Origin: Luscinia megarhynchos
Taxonomy: Eukaryota; Chordata; Aves; Passeriformes; Turdidae
DNA length: 64,000 nucleotides
Assembly (NCBI GenBank): GCA_034336665.1
Contig: JAPFBE010000002.1
Span: 17,524,906-17,588,905, forward strand
Direction: 5' to 3'
Every line of letters starts with the position of its first letter. The stretch's first letter is position 1. Made by a program: the position numbers and the translations under genes. Below the pieces are notes generated by a model that had not been told where the DNA came from, did no database searches, and saw nothing but the letters and a program-made list of their open reading frames with translations. Below are positions 1 through 15,300 of the stretch, piece after piece.

Positions 1-3000
1 GTAAAACTCAAACTCCATAATAAACATCTCATTTTAAACCTGAATCAAAATTGTGTCTCAATGCAAGAACAAAAGCCTTCTTTATTGGAAATAAATTATC
101 AAAACAACCTCTATGGTCATGTCACAGCATTATAAAGATTATAAGAGCAACCATCACTAAGTCATATTAACATTTTACTCGCCCCCAAGAACTTGGTTGA
201 AGTCAGTGGAGCTGCTCCTGCTTTTAAATCCTTCTCTGTCTGATGGTAACACTGACAGAACCTGATTCTCACAGATGTTTAGATCATCACTGCTGTTGCC
301 ATTGTCAGATATGAAAACAGGCTGCTTCCATCACTGTTTGTCTTTTTAAACTTATGGGAAAAAAGAACTGCTTGGTATAAACGAATTTCAAAATTTGTAG
401 ACTTCTCAGCTCAGACCATTCTGAGCACAAGTCTGCAACTCCTTTACAAAATAAAAAAATTGTAATATTGGCAAGAGATGCATAAATAATGATGAGATTA
501 AAAAGAAAGAATATTAGTATATCTTAGCTTACACAGACCATTCCTATACCATCAGTTGCTGACATGTAGCCTTTGAAAAATAAACATATTTATGCAATTG
601 TTACATAGACCTCCTGTGTAGTATAAATAGATACTCTGCTAAATATAAAAACAGCAGGCATGCACAAAAGTATACATGCACTAAGGATTAGTTGTAAGGG
701 AGTTGACAGAAAGACAATGCCTCCTGGGTTTACAGGGCAAATGTAATTTCTATAATGAACCTTTTTTTTAAATTTCTGATAGTTTTAGACCCAGGCAATA
801 AGGTAGAAGTTTTTGTAAGAGAAAGTAGTACACTGACAATATCATGAAAGAGAGAATTGATTCCAAACAAATGAATATTAAATAGCTAGACATCAAAGGA
901 AAGTACACAATTGTTGCTTTAGGAAGGAGAGGGGAAAAGCCACACCATTTTCAACAGTCATCAGTAGCCAAAAAACAACACGAACCTATCATTAGTGTTT
1001 ACTGATGATAACTAGATATGCTTCTGTTAGCATTCCAGAGCCAGCCCTGCCATAGTAATGTTTGTTATTACTCTTTGTAGCTGTAGGCAGCCAGAGGCTC
1101 ACTGTGTCTATCCCTTTCTTATCATTTTAAAAAGATTAATCTTTAGACAATGATCTGCTGATATCATTAATCTTAGTCTTGAACTTCTTTGTTGTTCTTG
1201 CCCAGTAATGAACAGTAACACAAAAAATGCATTTCCTTCAAAAACAACAGGGACCTGATTTGTTAGGACTCTGCACTTGGAGTAATTTTTCACTGCAGCA
1301 CAGTATCAATGTAAGATGGCAACCTAGGTGAGACGTCCTTATTCTCTCCATCACTGTTCCATTTTTGTACCAAGCCAAATCTGTTTATGATTATATAATT
1401 ATAGCTGTTGCCAGAGTAGAAAACAGTGCCAGGGTTTCATGTGCACTCTCATGACACAGATGCCTCTTCAGTCCAGCACTGTGCCACAGATGTATTCCTC
1501 TTGGTATTATAGAAATACAGAGTCTTTCTGTGGCAAGGTGTAATAAGTTTTTTCTAGAATCACTACTCAGATGTTTAGCTGCTCACATATTTCCCCCTCA
1601 ATAAAAATTCCAGAACTCACCTCTCCATGAAACTTGTCACTATACACTTTCATTTTCCCAGCTTTAAAATAATGCTTGTTAGAAATAAGGAAAAAATTAT
1701 CCTTGCTCCAGAAACACAGACAAGTAATTTTCATCTGCATCTTCCAGGAAAAAAAAATCTTATTCTTATCAGAAATTTAAACACACTAAAAATTGAAAGG
1801 TTTAATTTTCTTTTTTTTTTTCCTTTTTCTTTCATATAGAATATTTTTCATTAACACTAAATTCATTGGAAAATCCAGTTCTCCAAACAGCAATAGTGTT
1901 TCATGCCAGTTAACCCGTGTCTAGCTGGGGACTATACACTCAGATAAAAGCCAGCTATAGGGCTTCTAAATCCAAGCCTTTTCTATGAGCTAGTGAAGTG
2001 TTCTCTTACTCAGAACTGCTGGAAAAACAGTGTTAATATATTTAAGCTTGTGCATGACAAAGTTATTAACTGTGTTCTTCTTCTATTCAGTAGAGCTCCA
2101 AGCCATGGAGGAATGAATTTAATAATATGTGTGTCAGATAGGCACATATGCTCCTTAATACATTCAATAATACAGAATTCAAAATAGAAAAAGGTTATAA
2201 AAATAACAAAACTTTGATGCAGCAAAAAAAACTTTCAAAACTTATGCTTGTGGGAAGTGCTACCATTTTCACTCATCAATTTCAGTACACCTTTCACAGT
2301 CCCTCTTCCCAATCAATAGAAATTTCCCTATATAACTTCCTGGTTAGATCAACTCTTTCACATTCAGCTAAATTCTTATAGTGTGCCACCCACATTGCAG
2401 ATTATTTTTTCCTTCTCTCCTCACCAGCAACCCCACACCTCCTGGGAAAAAGTGAAAAGAGCAACGTGCTCAAGAGAAAACATTTATAGGAGTCATATCT
2501 GACATTTTTTGTCAGTAGCGCAAATAAAAACTACTACTTCCCAAATTATGCAGACCATGTAAAATCTTGAAGCAAGGTCTTCTCTTTGCCACACTTATTA
2601 CTCATTTAATCAGTAAAACATAGAAGAGTTGCCCAGAGTTATGCAGGAGCAGAATCTGTACCAAATTAGCCCCATGATCTCCATCCTGTAAAAAGCTAAT
2701 TCTGTACCGTATGTGTAGCTCCAAGACAAGCCAATATTCTACCAGCTAGTCAGTTATGGCTGCCCTGATCCAAAACACATGCTCTCTAATCTTCCTATTT
2801 TTTGGGGTAAAATCTTCCATCCTGAGTTGTCACCCCATGTTGAAATATTTTAACATTTGATTAAATTCCCTTCAGACACTTATTTGTCTGAAGGTAAAAT
2901 AAAAATCATTCCAAATTGGTAAGGGAAAATCTACTCAGATCTTTCACCACAGCTGAAATGATTGAAGCTGAGGATGTTTAAACTAAGTGCATGAGAGTAT

Positions 3001-5940
3001 GATTTAAATATGCATAGGCATTTCTACCTCAATTACAATTTGCAAAGAACACAAAGAATTCTAAGCCATAAGAAAGAATTAAGTTCAAAAGAAAAACAAA
3101 ATAACACAACAAAAAGTCAAGGCTGTTCTAGGTTTTTAGTTAAATAATTAAAGATCATTTCTGCATAGACACAAAAGATTATAATGGGATCTTGTTCTAT
3201 CACCATTAAATTTTATGGCAAAATTCCTATTCACTTGACATGGGATAATGCTAAGGAAGAAAAAACAGAAATCAGTCCGTCTAAAAGCTGTTGCTGTCCC
3301 TGCAAGAAATTACCTGTGCAACCTGCAAGTAAAATACTCAGAACCTGATTCAGCTCACTGCTGCACCATCTGGAACTGAGGGTCTCTTGATGCACATACA
3401 AGGGTGAGAAGAAAGAGGCTGAATGGCAGAAGAAACAGAGATCTATATTTCTCCACAAAGTGCAAAAGAACTGTGAGTAATTTCCCAAGTTCCTCCCATC
3501 TCCATTCATTTGGAGATCCAACACAACTGGATTTCATTCCCTTCAAAGTAGTCCCTGGTGCTCTTTGAGGTGTCCAAAAGAAGTAAAGGTAATTCCTGTG
3601 CCAGAATGAGCATGGGAACATACAGCTTACAACTTCCCTGACCCTGATTCCCAGCTGTAAAGGAAAGGGGTATGGAATTACTGTGCAATTGTATAGCAGT
3701 AGTGAATTCACAAAATTTAACTATGGATAAATAAAGCAATTTTTAAATTTTGAAAATTTGACATGGGAAACATAATAAACTCTAGAAGCAACAATTCAGC
3801 ATTTTTATGGACATCTTGACCCAATGTTCTTGTTTATTCTCTGTCAAACATAAAGCTACCTTATCATATGATACAATGGTCCAATACCTGATACGCAGTT
3901 TCTCCTGGTTTTTCATTTCTTGACATTATTCTTTTTAGCAGCAGAGTATTTGCATATTCTCTGAAAATAAAATCTCTTCAGAAGGAATTTTCAAAGGTTA
4001 TATTCAAAATTACCTGAACCTGAAAAACCTCACATGTATATTTAGTTTCCATCAGTGAAGTTTCTTTAAAACATCAGGCTTGTGATTCTTTACAGTTTAG
4101 GGGCCTAGAAGAATTAGCATGAAAGACAAGAAGCAGCAAAAAGTTAGAGCACTAAACAAAGTACAAATAAAGGAGAAAAAACAACACAAATGATGCCAGA
4201 GCAAACATCTGAAAAAACAGTCATCCACTCTACTGCAGCAAAGGAGCTATCCAGCAAAATCTGACTCAACACCTTGTTTTCAGGGTTTGTTTTGTTGTTT
4301 TTTTTATTTTATTTTATTTTTAGACTCTATTAAAACATTTCTAAAATACGCAAGAAATTACTTTGAAAAGCATTAATTGCAATATTAAATTTTGCTTAAA
4401 TTTCTTGGGCACTGATTTGTGTACAGGCTTTTATACCAAGTTCCCACGAAGCCATAAAACGTTTAAAATACTGTCTGTGCAAATGCAAAATTTATGAATC
4501 CACACATCTCTGGTTGATTTATGTGAAATAATAATGCACTATTTAATGCTTAAACATGGCTAGAAGCAATGCTAGGCTATCAAGATGTACAATGAAATAA
4601 TAGATTTATAAGACGGATAACCTTCCTGCCTAGAGAAGCTTGTTTAAAGGTGTTGTACAGATATATTAAACTATATGTAATTTTATACTAACTTAATGCT
4701 GTAGGCCTATACTGCAAGCAATAAAAGATTACTGCCACAGTATTTTCAATAATAAAATGATCTGGCTATACAACATAAGGTATCAGAGGAGTAAAAAAAA
4801 ATTCTTTATGATTTCAAACTTTTTACTCCTCTCTTTCGATTTAATTTAAATATTTAACTGTTATCTTCACCTTTCACAGCTCACTGTCATCAACTCGCAT
4901 CTAATTTATCAAAATTACTTTTATTTCCCCCTTCAAGGGTGCCAGTTTCTCTCTTTCTCTGTGGCACTAAATATCAACATTTTCAGAGATGTTTGCATTA
5001 AAATAAAAGGGACTTTGTGTGGGACGTGGTGCCTCTTATAGGAAGAGATTTCTGCTGAGGTAGAAAACACCACTGCCACCTTGTCAGGAGCAGCAGCTTC
5101 CATCAGCTGCACATTCCTGGTGGGGCATACAAAGATAGCAGGATTAGCCCTCAAGTAGACCTGCAGGATACATTGCATAGCAACTCACAGCATTGACTGA
5201 CATTAGCTGGACTACTTCTAAAAAACAGTGGGAAGAACAAAACCTTAGCATATTCAGGAACTTTTACCATTAGTTCAATGACAGTCATCCTCTCAAATAC
5301 ATGCTGGAGCAGCACCCATAGAGCCTATATGTTCACTTTTTAAGACCACACAGTTTGTTTGACTGTTTGTTTTTTAATCCAGTACTAAACAAAAGGCTTT
5401 TAAATATAAGGCCCTTTCAGGCAACTTTCCCACTATAAGGATATTTTCACAGAAATTTTGATTAGGAGCCTACCTGTAGAAAAAAATTCACATTAGAATC
5501 TGAAAGTGAACAATTCTTCCTATAGTTTTCTCTTTTTCGTTTTTACTTTATTCTGCTGGTTTTTTAGTTGTTCAAGAGAGCGGGTTTTCTTAAGTCAACA
5601 AATGGAAAAGAAAGATTAAATGGAGTTCAAATATACTTAGTAGCAATTTTATTCAGCAGACAAAAAAATAACGCATTTTTCTTAGTGTATCTCTTACCAA
5701 TATTGCCATAGACTGAATCCTGTTCTTCTTTGATAGTCTCAAGCCATGAGAGAGATCAGAGTCCACACTGAAAGTTGCTGAAAATTTTCAAGTGACTCTA
5801 GATTTTGATATGCAGCTCAGAAATATGAAGGAAAAGCAAAGTGGTCTAAAGCCAGTGCAAGTTGTAGGCAGCTAGCACAAAAACCAGAGAGAACAATGGT
5901 ACTCTGGTATAAAAACTTAAGTTCCCAGTCAACCAGTTAA
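1..5940. other. AT-rich intergenic sequence, no gene seen
   Basis: No gene is visible on either strand. Open frames are all short (about 120 codons or fewer), start at arbitrary positions, show no recognisable domain and lack matched splice sites. Low-complexity tracts include a T-run near 1810-1821 and a T-rich (ATTTT)n tract at about 4276-4321. Three mutually overlapping minus-strand frames at 3231-3739 resemble no family and look like chance openings. Nothing recognisable as CR1, LTR or RNA was found. Confidence 0.6.
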
Positions 5941-5949
5941 CTAGCCAAA

Positions 5950-6160
5950 CCCTGTTAACCATCCTGGGTTTGGCTTTTAAGCTCCCTGGCCAATGTAGTT
6001 CTCCTCCTGCAGATGGATGGGCCAGTCAGAGAGAGGCAACGTTTGTGCTGTACCTGAGCCCAGCCGAGGTGTGTGAATCTGGCAGCTCTCCAGTGGTCAG
6101 CCTCAGGGGATTCCCAGAAAGCAATGACAGGATGCATCTTTTCAGGCATTCAGAAGGTAG
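5950..6160. other. Unassigned GC-richer stretch
   Basis: This stretch is visibly richer in G+C than its surroundings and is open on both strands. A pyrimidine tract followed by an AG (6011-6012) and a CAGAAG/GTAGAT donor-like site (about 6157) bracket it on the + strand. The translated frame matches no protein I know. It may be a decayed repeat, an unannotated non-coding exon or chance. Confidence 0.3.
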
Positions 6161-6329
6161 ATGCCTGCTCATGAATCCAGCAGTGGTAGTTCTACTTTTA
6201 ATCTATCACTTATCTAAGATGGTCAAAATTAATCATATCCCAGATACCAATTTCTTCATATTGACTAGGAGCAGACACTACAGGATTAGGTTCAGCATTC
6301 TACTCTGCATCCTAAAGACAAGATGAATT

Positions 6330-9300
6330 CCCCACAAAGGTCTTAAGGAAGTTTAGACTGTGGTCAATATTTTCTTTCACTCAATCTTAATGTAAATTAA
6401 TAAAAAATTTTATAATAAAGAAGCTTAATAAAGAATCTATATGATGAGTTTGTTACACAGAATAATTGGAGGCAACGGTGTCTCTAAGGAAGAGGGGAAG
6501 CAATCCAGACCTCATTGCAGAGATTTCCTCTCATTCAGTGGCTACACTGGGCATCCAGACTGAGGCACATTATTACACATTCCCATTCTCCTCAGAGCTT
6601 GCAAAACTGAACACAGAAGAGGAAGACCCTCATTTCTCTGTCTCCAGCAAGCAGGTTACAATTGATTCTGGCTTATATTAAATTGGTCTTTGATGATGTT
6701 CTACATTTTCAAAGTATCCTAGAGACTTTCAACTAAACCTTTTAACACCCTAATGAGACAGGGGAATTGCTGTTCTGCCTCCTTGTAAATGAAGGAACTG
6801 AAAGACAGATATCACAGGCTATGCATTTAAAACCATTTGCTAAATTTGAGTAATTCAGTATCTGGATTCTCATTTTGGGACTCCCAAAGCATAACTTTTA
6901 AAGGTAATCAGTACCCACTGCTCAGAGCTCAACAGCAGCTGAGATCATTCAACTCCTGCAAAAAATCACACTGAAGACCTTTCAAAGCAGGCACACAAGA
7001 AGCAGAGCACACAAAATAGTGGGCCTTTCTCAACATACTTTGCTGAATCACTGGATTGAAATAATAAAAAAAATAAAATTAGCCACTCTAACATTAATTA
7101 ACACCACAGAAAAGGAAGCAAATACTGTGCTTGAGCACGTAAATCATACGTGCATATTGCACAACTGCTTATACATGTTAATTTCCAATTCCATTATTAG
7201 TCACTGTTTCTTATTTTTAAACAAAAAGCAAAACTCACACAACCATAAATACTCTGGTTTACTAGATCTTTTTTTCTTCTGTATTTATTCCATTCTCAGC
7301 AGTGGTTAGCATATAACAAGCAGTCTATGAGGGAAGAAGTTTGTTTTGTGCTAATGACACTTTTAATAGCCATTTAAAACCAGATGAAGTAGAGTGTAGA
7401 CAGCTTTATATAAATCTAGCTGTTGAGCCTTCTTTTTAACCAGCAAAACCACTTTTGCAAAGTTTAGAAAAAATTAATCTGAACTATATAATATTTTACT
7501 TCCACAACTGCTAGCCACAGGTGAAGAATATTTCCTGCATTTTCAGAACCTAAGCAAATATTATTTCAAGCCAGTGTGGTACTGAGTATTTATGGCTAAA
7601 TGTGCTGCAGAGGCACAAACAAGATGGTAAAGGGAGGTGATGGTTACAGAGGCTTCATGAATCATGACATCTCAATGGCTCAAAATTTATTCTGCAGCTC
7701 CCCACTTGGGAAAAAAACAACTTGAAAAGAGAGGTAAAATAACCCCCACCGGGAACACAGTCACTCTCACCACCCCTAAACTCTGTGCAAATCCAGCCAC
7801 TTTTAACTCTGCCAGTAAATACTGACAACTCTGACTCTAAATCCTCCATTACCTAAACTTGCAAAAATGCTCAATAAAAGAATGCAACTAGAGTTCTACA
7901 ACCATGAAAAAGAAATACAAAGCTAACTATATATTATTGTATGTGTATTTAACAACTACAATTACAGGCATTTAGAGCAAAATTCTCTCTTCCATTAACT
8001 AGAGATTTGACACCAAGATTTGATGCAGGATACACGATGAAACTTGCCTTAGGTAACCACAGGAGGACCAAAAAAACTAGCTTCATCCAAGGTCATTTTT
8101 AACTAAGATGTAGCAAAATTACAGTGAAAACTTCCAAAGGAGATAATAAAAATTATTCCATATGGGCATACTCTCTGAGGAAGAAATATTTAATACCAAA
8201 AAATAAACTCTGATATAATATACCACAAACAGTCGATCTTTTACATATTATCATACTCTCTAGTTTCATAACATCCTGCTTAGAAAAGATTAGTTCACCA
8301 TTAAAAGTACTCAAGTTAAAACTCTACTTCAAATCAGAACATAAAACACTGCAAAGTGCTATAAAAGTAATAGAAGAGTAAAAACGTTAATTAAACACAG
8401 CATTAAAAGATGGGAAACATTTCAATTTAGATGCTGAAAATATCTGACAAAATCCAAATATAACATGCTAAGATATATCTCAGCTTGATCAGTTTTCTCA
8501 AAATCACTCACATAATCTTAGTACTGTTTAGAAGATTGAGTAGTTCTGTGACAAAGAAATTCTAAAAAGGAATGTTCGTTAAATATGCAGATTTCCACCT
8601 AAAGAAAATAATGACAAAATAAGATTGATCATGAAATAACCACAACTTTAATTCCAGTGGGGTATAAACTGAAAATGGAGCATAGGTCAGTGAAGTGACA
8701 GGCAGAGATCATATTTCAATGCAAGGTCACTATCAGGGTATTCTCATAAACAAATACCATTGTTTGAACGTTCCAGCAAACTGCCTATTGCACATAAGGT
8801 GTGTTGGTCCACCCAGTAACTTTTTTCCAAGTAAAAATTTCCCAAGATTTTCTTCTAATAATGAACATCTTATACTGCTTAAGTAAGAATATTCTAAATA
8901 TTTTAAGTTGTTCTATGCAGCTTAATTCCAATGCACAGTTGAACATATGCCATATTAATGCTGTGAGAAGTCACTAGAGCTATAAATGGTTACAGCACAG
9001 ATTATGTGTTTATTTATACAAATGTATTTATTATGCTTCTTTCTCCCCAAAATTACACCAAAAGACAACAATTTATTTCAACCAAAATCAATAAAAACCA
9101 AAACACCACTCAAACAAAATAAACTTAATTTTGATCCCTACTTGTCTCATGTAAATCTAAAGTTTTTATTGTCAGCTTGAACCATCTTTAGCTAAGTCCC
9201 CCAAAATTGTTTTTATTCCCACACGTATAACTAAAAACAATTAGCTGAACTTTCTAAGAAAATGCTCTGTTAGGCTATGACTAAGAATGTAAAGTTTCAG

Positions 9301-12300
9301 AGCCCAGGAGGGAATTTTCTGCAAAATTACAAGCAATTGAACATTTCCACTACAATTAATCGTGTGCCCTAGGAAATGTACATCTTGGACAATTAAATTT
9401 TCTCCCACTTATGCTCAGCACAGCATTTTCAATTGGTCGTAATCTTTTCTTGACTCCATTTTCTTAAAGTGGATGGTCCTCCTAAGAATGTTTCTATGTC
9501 AGGTTTTAATGTTATGTCTATCAGTATGTTTTACAGTTTTACGACTAGGTTCTTAAAGCAATACTTCTACACTCATGTTCAAGGACCTCAGAGTCATTTT
9601 ATTTCCCTGAATGCGAGGTATTACAGCTCCAGCTGATTTCAGTAAATATGCATGGGAGATCTAGTCACTGCAAACAGAAAATAAGTTTCTCTAGAAATAA
9701 GTTTGATAATTTTGGCATACTATGAACAATATCTGAAGTTGAATGACAAAACATCAGTCCAAAGACTATTCACATAATTTGAGATCTTTTGATACAATGA
9801 ATGCAATGGTAAAATTTCATCAGCCAACAATCTGCTCTATTTGCTTTCAGTTCAGATCCATTGACCCTAAGAAACAGATCAGTCAAATCATGTATTTGAG
9901 TGTTGGTCACCTCTTATCATTACCAGCAATTTTAAATTAGTTGAGCCAAACTAGTAAACAGAAGCCCAAAAACAAAACTAAAAGCAAAAGGTACCTTGAC
10001 ATAACACACTAATGCATTCCAGTGTCATCCAATACACAAAGCCTTGCTGTCCTGAGGGCACAATGCACGAGGGCTTCTGCAACTCATCTCAGACCAAAAT
10101 GGCATCCTGACAAGTGAATAATCTCAGCAACACAATAAGACTCAGCAAGTAAAGACCAGTTCAAAGCTGACTGATTTATTTTTAACAGAATTACCTTGTT
10201 ATTTAGGCACTAGCATTACTTATGTTGCAGATTAAAGCTAGAAAGCTTGCAAAATACTCTACCATGACAAAGTTTTGCTTCTCAGGTCCCAAAGCCACTT
10301 TGCACGGAGTCTTGGGCTATTGGGAAAAAGAGTAAGGAAACAATTTTTATCCCTCTGCCTACCTGCAAGTTACATCCTTCCCCAGCTGAGGAAAAACTGA
10401 CCTGTGCATTCATTTTCCCTCCACTCATCTACTTGCAGAAAAGGAGATGTAAGGGTGTCAGGCAGCTAAAGGATGCCTGAGAATTATACCTGGTGTTGCT
10501 CTGCCTGCCAATCTCATAACAATTGCTGGAAGTGGACAGGGGTCCCCAGTGACAAAACCCAAGCAAAGTAAATGAGACTCCAATATATTTTTAAAATAAT
10601 GTTTGTGTGCTGAGGGAAAACACAATTCTTGCCCCTTTCCAATCAATGAAACCCAGTGTCTGCAATTATCTGCAGAGAGGTTTCTATGCAGTGAGGAGGA
10701 ATTACTTGTTTCTGGCAGCAACAGTCCCAGGCTTAAAGCCCCTAACTCTATCATTCCTGAGTACTTAACATTCTCTGCAATCTAGAAATCCTCTGGATGT
10801 GTGGACTAGCTGTGTAACAAAAGCTGCACTAAAACACACCCCGGATTACTCAAATTCTCATATTCACCTTTTTTTTCTTTTCAATTCACTGTATTTCTCA
10901 AAGACACCACTATTGAAAATTATATTTTTTTCAATGGTGCATAAACAATGTAGATGCAAGCTCTTCACATGCAAAGCAATCAAGCTAAGTCTGCATTAAG
11001 TAACTTTTTTTCCTCTTTTTTTCCCCCCTGGTTGTAAATGCAGAACACAATATGTTCACTGTAATTCTAAAGTGTTAATAAATCCCAAGGTAAAGAAATA
11101 TCTTTATGATTCTGAAGGAGTCCTGAGATGATTTGGCAGTCTTGGATTTGCATTTAGTTGCAATGCAGGAATAAAAACAAAAGCAAAAAAAGTTTTAAGT
11201 GTTGCCACAGAAGTGGCTGATACAGTGAGATGGTTCCCTCTTCTGGCCAAAGCTGGAGGAAAATAAACTCTGATTTTAGGGTTTTTTTTAACTGAAATCA
11301 CATAATTTGTAGAATTTAAAATTTAAAAATCAGTCTAATTTTAGTTTACAACAAATTCATATAAATATTTTTATAATATATTTTTAGAAATTAGCCCTGA
11401 GTTAAGATAAATTTTCAGAAAATGCTTTAGGAAAGGTTATATTGTATCTGCTGTCTGGAACTTCATGTATGGATTACCTTACTGATAACACAATATTAGC
11501 ACAGATCTCAGAACCATGCATCCAATTCATTAATCACATTACAAATATGGATTCTTGAAAAGAAAGAAACGGTAAAAAAAAAAAAAAACACACACACCAA
11601 AACAGTTAGAGCTAAACTGAAAGGTAATTTAATAGTATATTAAATATAAATAAATAAATAAATAAATGATTCCTCATTTGGCCCTGGCTAACATTTAATT
11701 TCCAACAATGCTGCGAACCCAAGTACCTGCTGGTATTTATGGCAATGCAAGCTTAAAACGGATAAGTTTTTTTAAATAAAGGCCCCAAACCAAAATATCT
11801 CCTTTCTTTATATTGCATCCAAAACCCAAAGTACAACAGTGCCAGTGCAAATTCAAGAGCATATATTATGGTTTTTTTTCAGAAGGTAAATAAAAAATAA
11901 AAAACTGACACCAAGAAGTCAGGCAATACCCCACTGAACTGAAAGAGCAACTCCTTGGGCAATCAGTAAAAATTATTTTGTCATTGATATCATAATTTCA
12001 GAGTTGAAAGCATAATTGTCCAGTCTCATATGTTCAGGAGCTATTTTTTACCTCATCCATGAGGCAAAAATAAATTTATAAAAGTCCAGCTAAAGAGTAG
12101 ACAAAGAAACAAGGAAGAAATGGCTGAAAAGCAGCAACAAAAACTTCCTTGTTAGCTCCTGTGAAAAGAAGGGAAAATGGAAAGCACAGGACTTCCATAG
12201 GGCCCAGTTTTATTTAGATTCCAAAGCTCTAACAAATAATGCAGAACTTGGGGATGATGCAAACAGACAGATTATTCTACTGAAATGGCTGTTTCATGTT

Positions 12301-15300
12301 AGTTTGTTAAAAACAGGCTAAGTTCAGCCCTTTGTCTACTTTGATCACCATCCATTTTCTGGGTATCCATTTCTCCCATGTTCATCACTCTTTTTGAATT
12401 GCACCCTGGAGAAATTCCATGAAATCCAATTTTTTTTCACAGTCCCAATTACTGTAATACATTCCTGACAAAAGTCAATACTAAGTTTTGGAGCTGAAAC
12501 AATGTGCATTCCAAACTGATGCTTTTCTGGGACATTATATTGCCTCTCCTCGGAGACTTTCAGCTTCTCATTCACTGTAAATCCTATCAGCCCTATCTGC
12601 TAAAAAATAAACATCAGAGAAGTTTCACTGTGCAGCACATCACCCAAGCCAGAGGAGTTTCCTGGCTAATGATGACAAACAGGAGAGGACAAGAAAAAAT
12701 CTTTATTCTCTTCTCCTGTACTGTAAAAGTTATGCTCTGTTAGATTTTGGTAGGAACTCGCAGCACTAAATTTCTTCATAAAAAGATCCTTTCTTCCTCC
12801 ACCAAGTTAATGTGGCCACATAACTCTGAATCCTTTTAATAACTCTATTTTTCCTTAACTTGCCTTGATTCTTTTATTATGCAGACACTGACACTATTAC
12901 CTCTGGTTTGTAGCCTACCTGTTTTTTTTGTTCAGGGAAAATCATAGCAAGTTAATCAAAGTTTAGTATTAAAACAGAAACAAAACAAACACAGGTCAAA
13001 GAAAACAAAACACACCATTTTGGCTCTGCAGCATTGCACAGAGAACCAGGAAGAAAGGACATGGATAGAGAAATTGAAGATTTTGAACAAGGTGCAATCT
13101 TGTGTGCACATAACATGAAAAATTAAGTTGCCAGTGAAAGAGTACCATCAAGACCTGTGATTAAAAAACCTAACCCAAGCCTCATTTAGAATGGAGAGCT
13201 GCATCTACAGCAGCACATGGAGCACAGCCAAGGCATAGGATTGAATACTAACCTATTAATTCATAGTTGCTGTGTGTTGTCCATTATGGCTTCATGCCAT
13301 GCCAAGAAGCAATCTCCAAGATCATTCCCAGACTTCATCTGTGGTGCAACACAGCACAGGGCTTGTTCTCAATGCACAACATGGATTTTGGGAGAAGGCA
13401 GGCAAGGATGGAGTAGATGAGTTTAGCTTTAAGGTCAGAAACTACACATTTGCCTTTGTATTTTTCCCTTCTCTGCATCACTTTACTTGGGCATATTTTA
13501 CATGCAACTCAGAAGTGCAAAATACATTTATTGGCTAACATTACAAAAAGACAGCAGGGATAAATGAGTTGCTAAAGTAAGCATTACTATTGTATCAATC
13601 TTAATAACACACCTCAGTAATAATGAGTATTTTCAGCTAGGCAGGCATCAGCCTGGTGGGGAATGGTTGGTGTCTGTTACTCTTCGATGTTGTTGAACTC
13701 CCACCCGCCAAGTATATTTTTTTTCTATTTTTCCATGTTACCAGTTTTTCTCTTGAATTCCTGACAACTTTTATCTAAACCCAGTTAATCTATCTTACCT
13801 CCATCTGCCATTTTACCTTCTCTTTCTGGTGCAGTAGGTACTTTCTTACAACTCAGATTTTGTCTGGAGTCTAAGTTGTTACACTGCCTTGTCAATGCTG
13901 AACCTTGGAGGAAGTTAATGCCTAAGAGGGTGGTCATTACTTCAAGGTCAAGAGAAAGGGATTTCTTCCAATTTATTGGCAAATAAAAACAGTTTTATAT
14001 CAGCAAATTATATAAAAGTTAGTTTAGTTAAAACTGGCTCTGGAATATTAAAGTACTACATATGTGTCCCTCCACATGAACAATAACTTATGCATCATTA
14101 TTTTTTCCCTTGGAGGAAAATAAATTCAGGAGGAAAAAATAAAACCACTTGGCTTCCTCTAAAAATATTATCCTGGAAGTTCAAGTCAATCACTAATTTT
14201 ATAAAAATAAAAATTTTCATTGAAAAAGTTGTGAAATATTCAGAAACATTAGAAAGAAAACATACTTTGCTGGTGAAATTCATGTTATGGGCCAAAATGG
14301 GATTTAAATGATCCTTACTTTTATGTTTCTTTTGTATTGAATTACAATGAATATTATTGGTACAGTGACCTGCTGTTAATAGGTTTTCCTTCAACATATG
14401 CTTTCACACAGCACCAAAATTTTCTTATAATGGCAAGTTCTTCAAAATACTTTTTAGAAAAGCTCCATAAATAAAATGTTGTTTTACTTTTTCTGCAAGC
14501 TTGACTTCCTGGCTTGCTATTGTTGTATGAGAGAATGACATAGAAAGTTTTTACAAAGCACAGAGAAACAGAATGTTTTGAATATTAAAACAAGCTTTTG
14601 TAAATTTCTTTTGTCTCAGATGATTTGCTTACTGAATCTTAAATTCCCCAACAACACTCACATTAGCAATGCTAACACTGGTAGATGATATACAATCTTT
14701 CCCCACACACGAAGCCCAGCTGAACAAAGAGAATTAAAGAAACTTTTGCCAGCTTTAGTGATGACAAGCATTAAATAAAGCACTTATTTGACAAAAAAAT
14801 AAAGTCAAGAAAGTAATAAATATTTATGCGTTGAACTAAATTCCAAATTTCTAAATCTCTAAATCTATAAGGAACACTATATAAAGGATCAGGTATTTTA
14901 TACCCCTCTGTTCCTTGTTTCTAGGATTTTCTCAGTGGAGGAAAAACTGACAACAGAATGTATGAAATTTGATACTGTCATTTGCCCAAATAAACATAGA
15001 ATTTTATGAAAATAACTGAAATAAGAACAAGTCCAAAAGATAAAGGTTCATCTGTGTGCAATCTGAATTTTTCACATGTCACCCTCAAGCAGTATTTCTA
15101 ATTTTTTATTTGTTTTTCAACAAAGTAACTGCCAATTTTCAGTATGTGACAATTTTAGTATCGTTTGAAGCTGATCTCAACAGTAGAAGTCTAAAAGTGC
15201 ATGATACAAATGTCAGTTTCTCATCATTTTCTAGAAAAAGGAAATATATATTTAAAAAAAAAGCAATCAAACAAACAAAAAGCCCAAAAAACTAAAGTCT

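Noticed and set aside
5970..6326. 118-codon plus-strand frame as a coding gene
   Set aside because: No domain or start context; it is retained only as a possible non-coding exon under findings.
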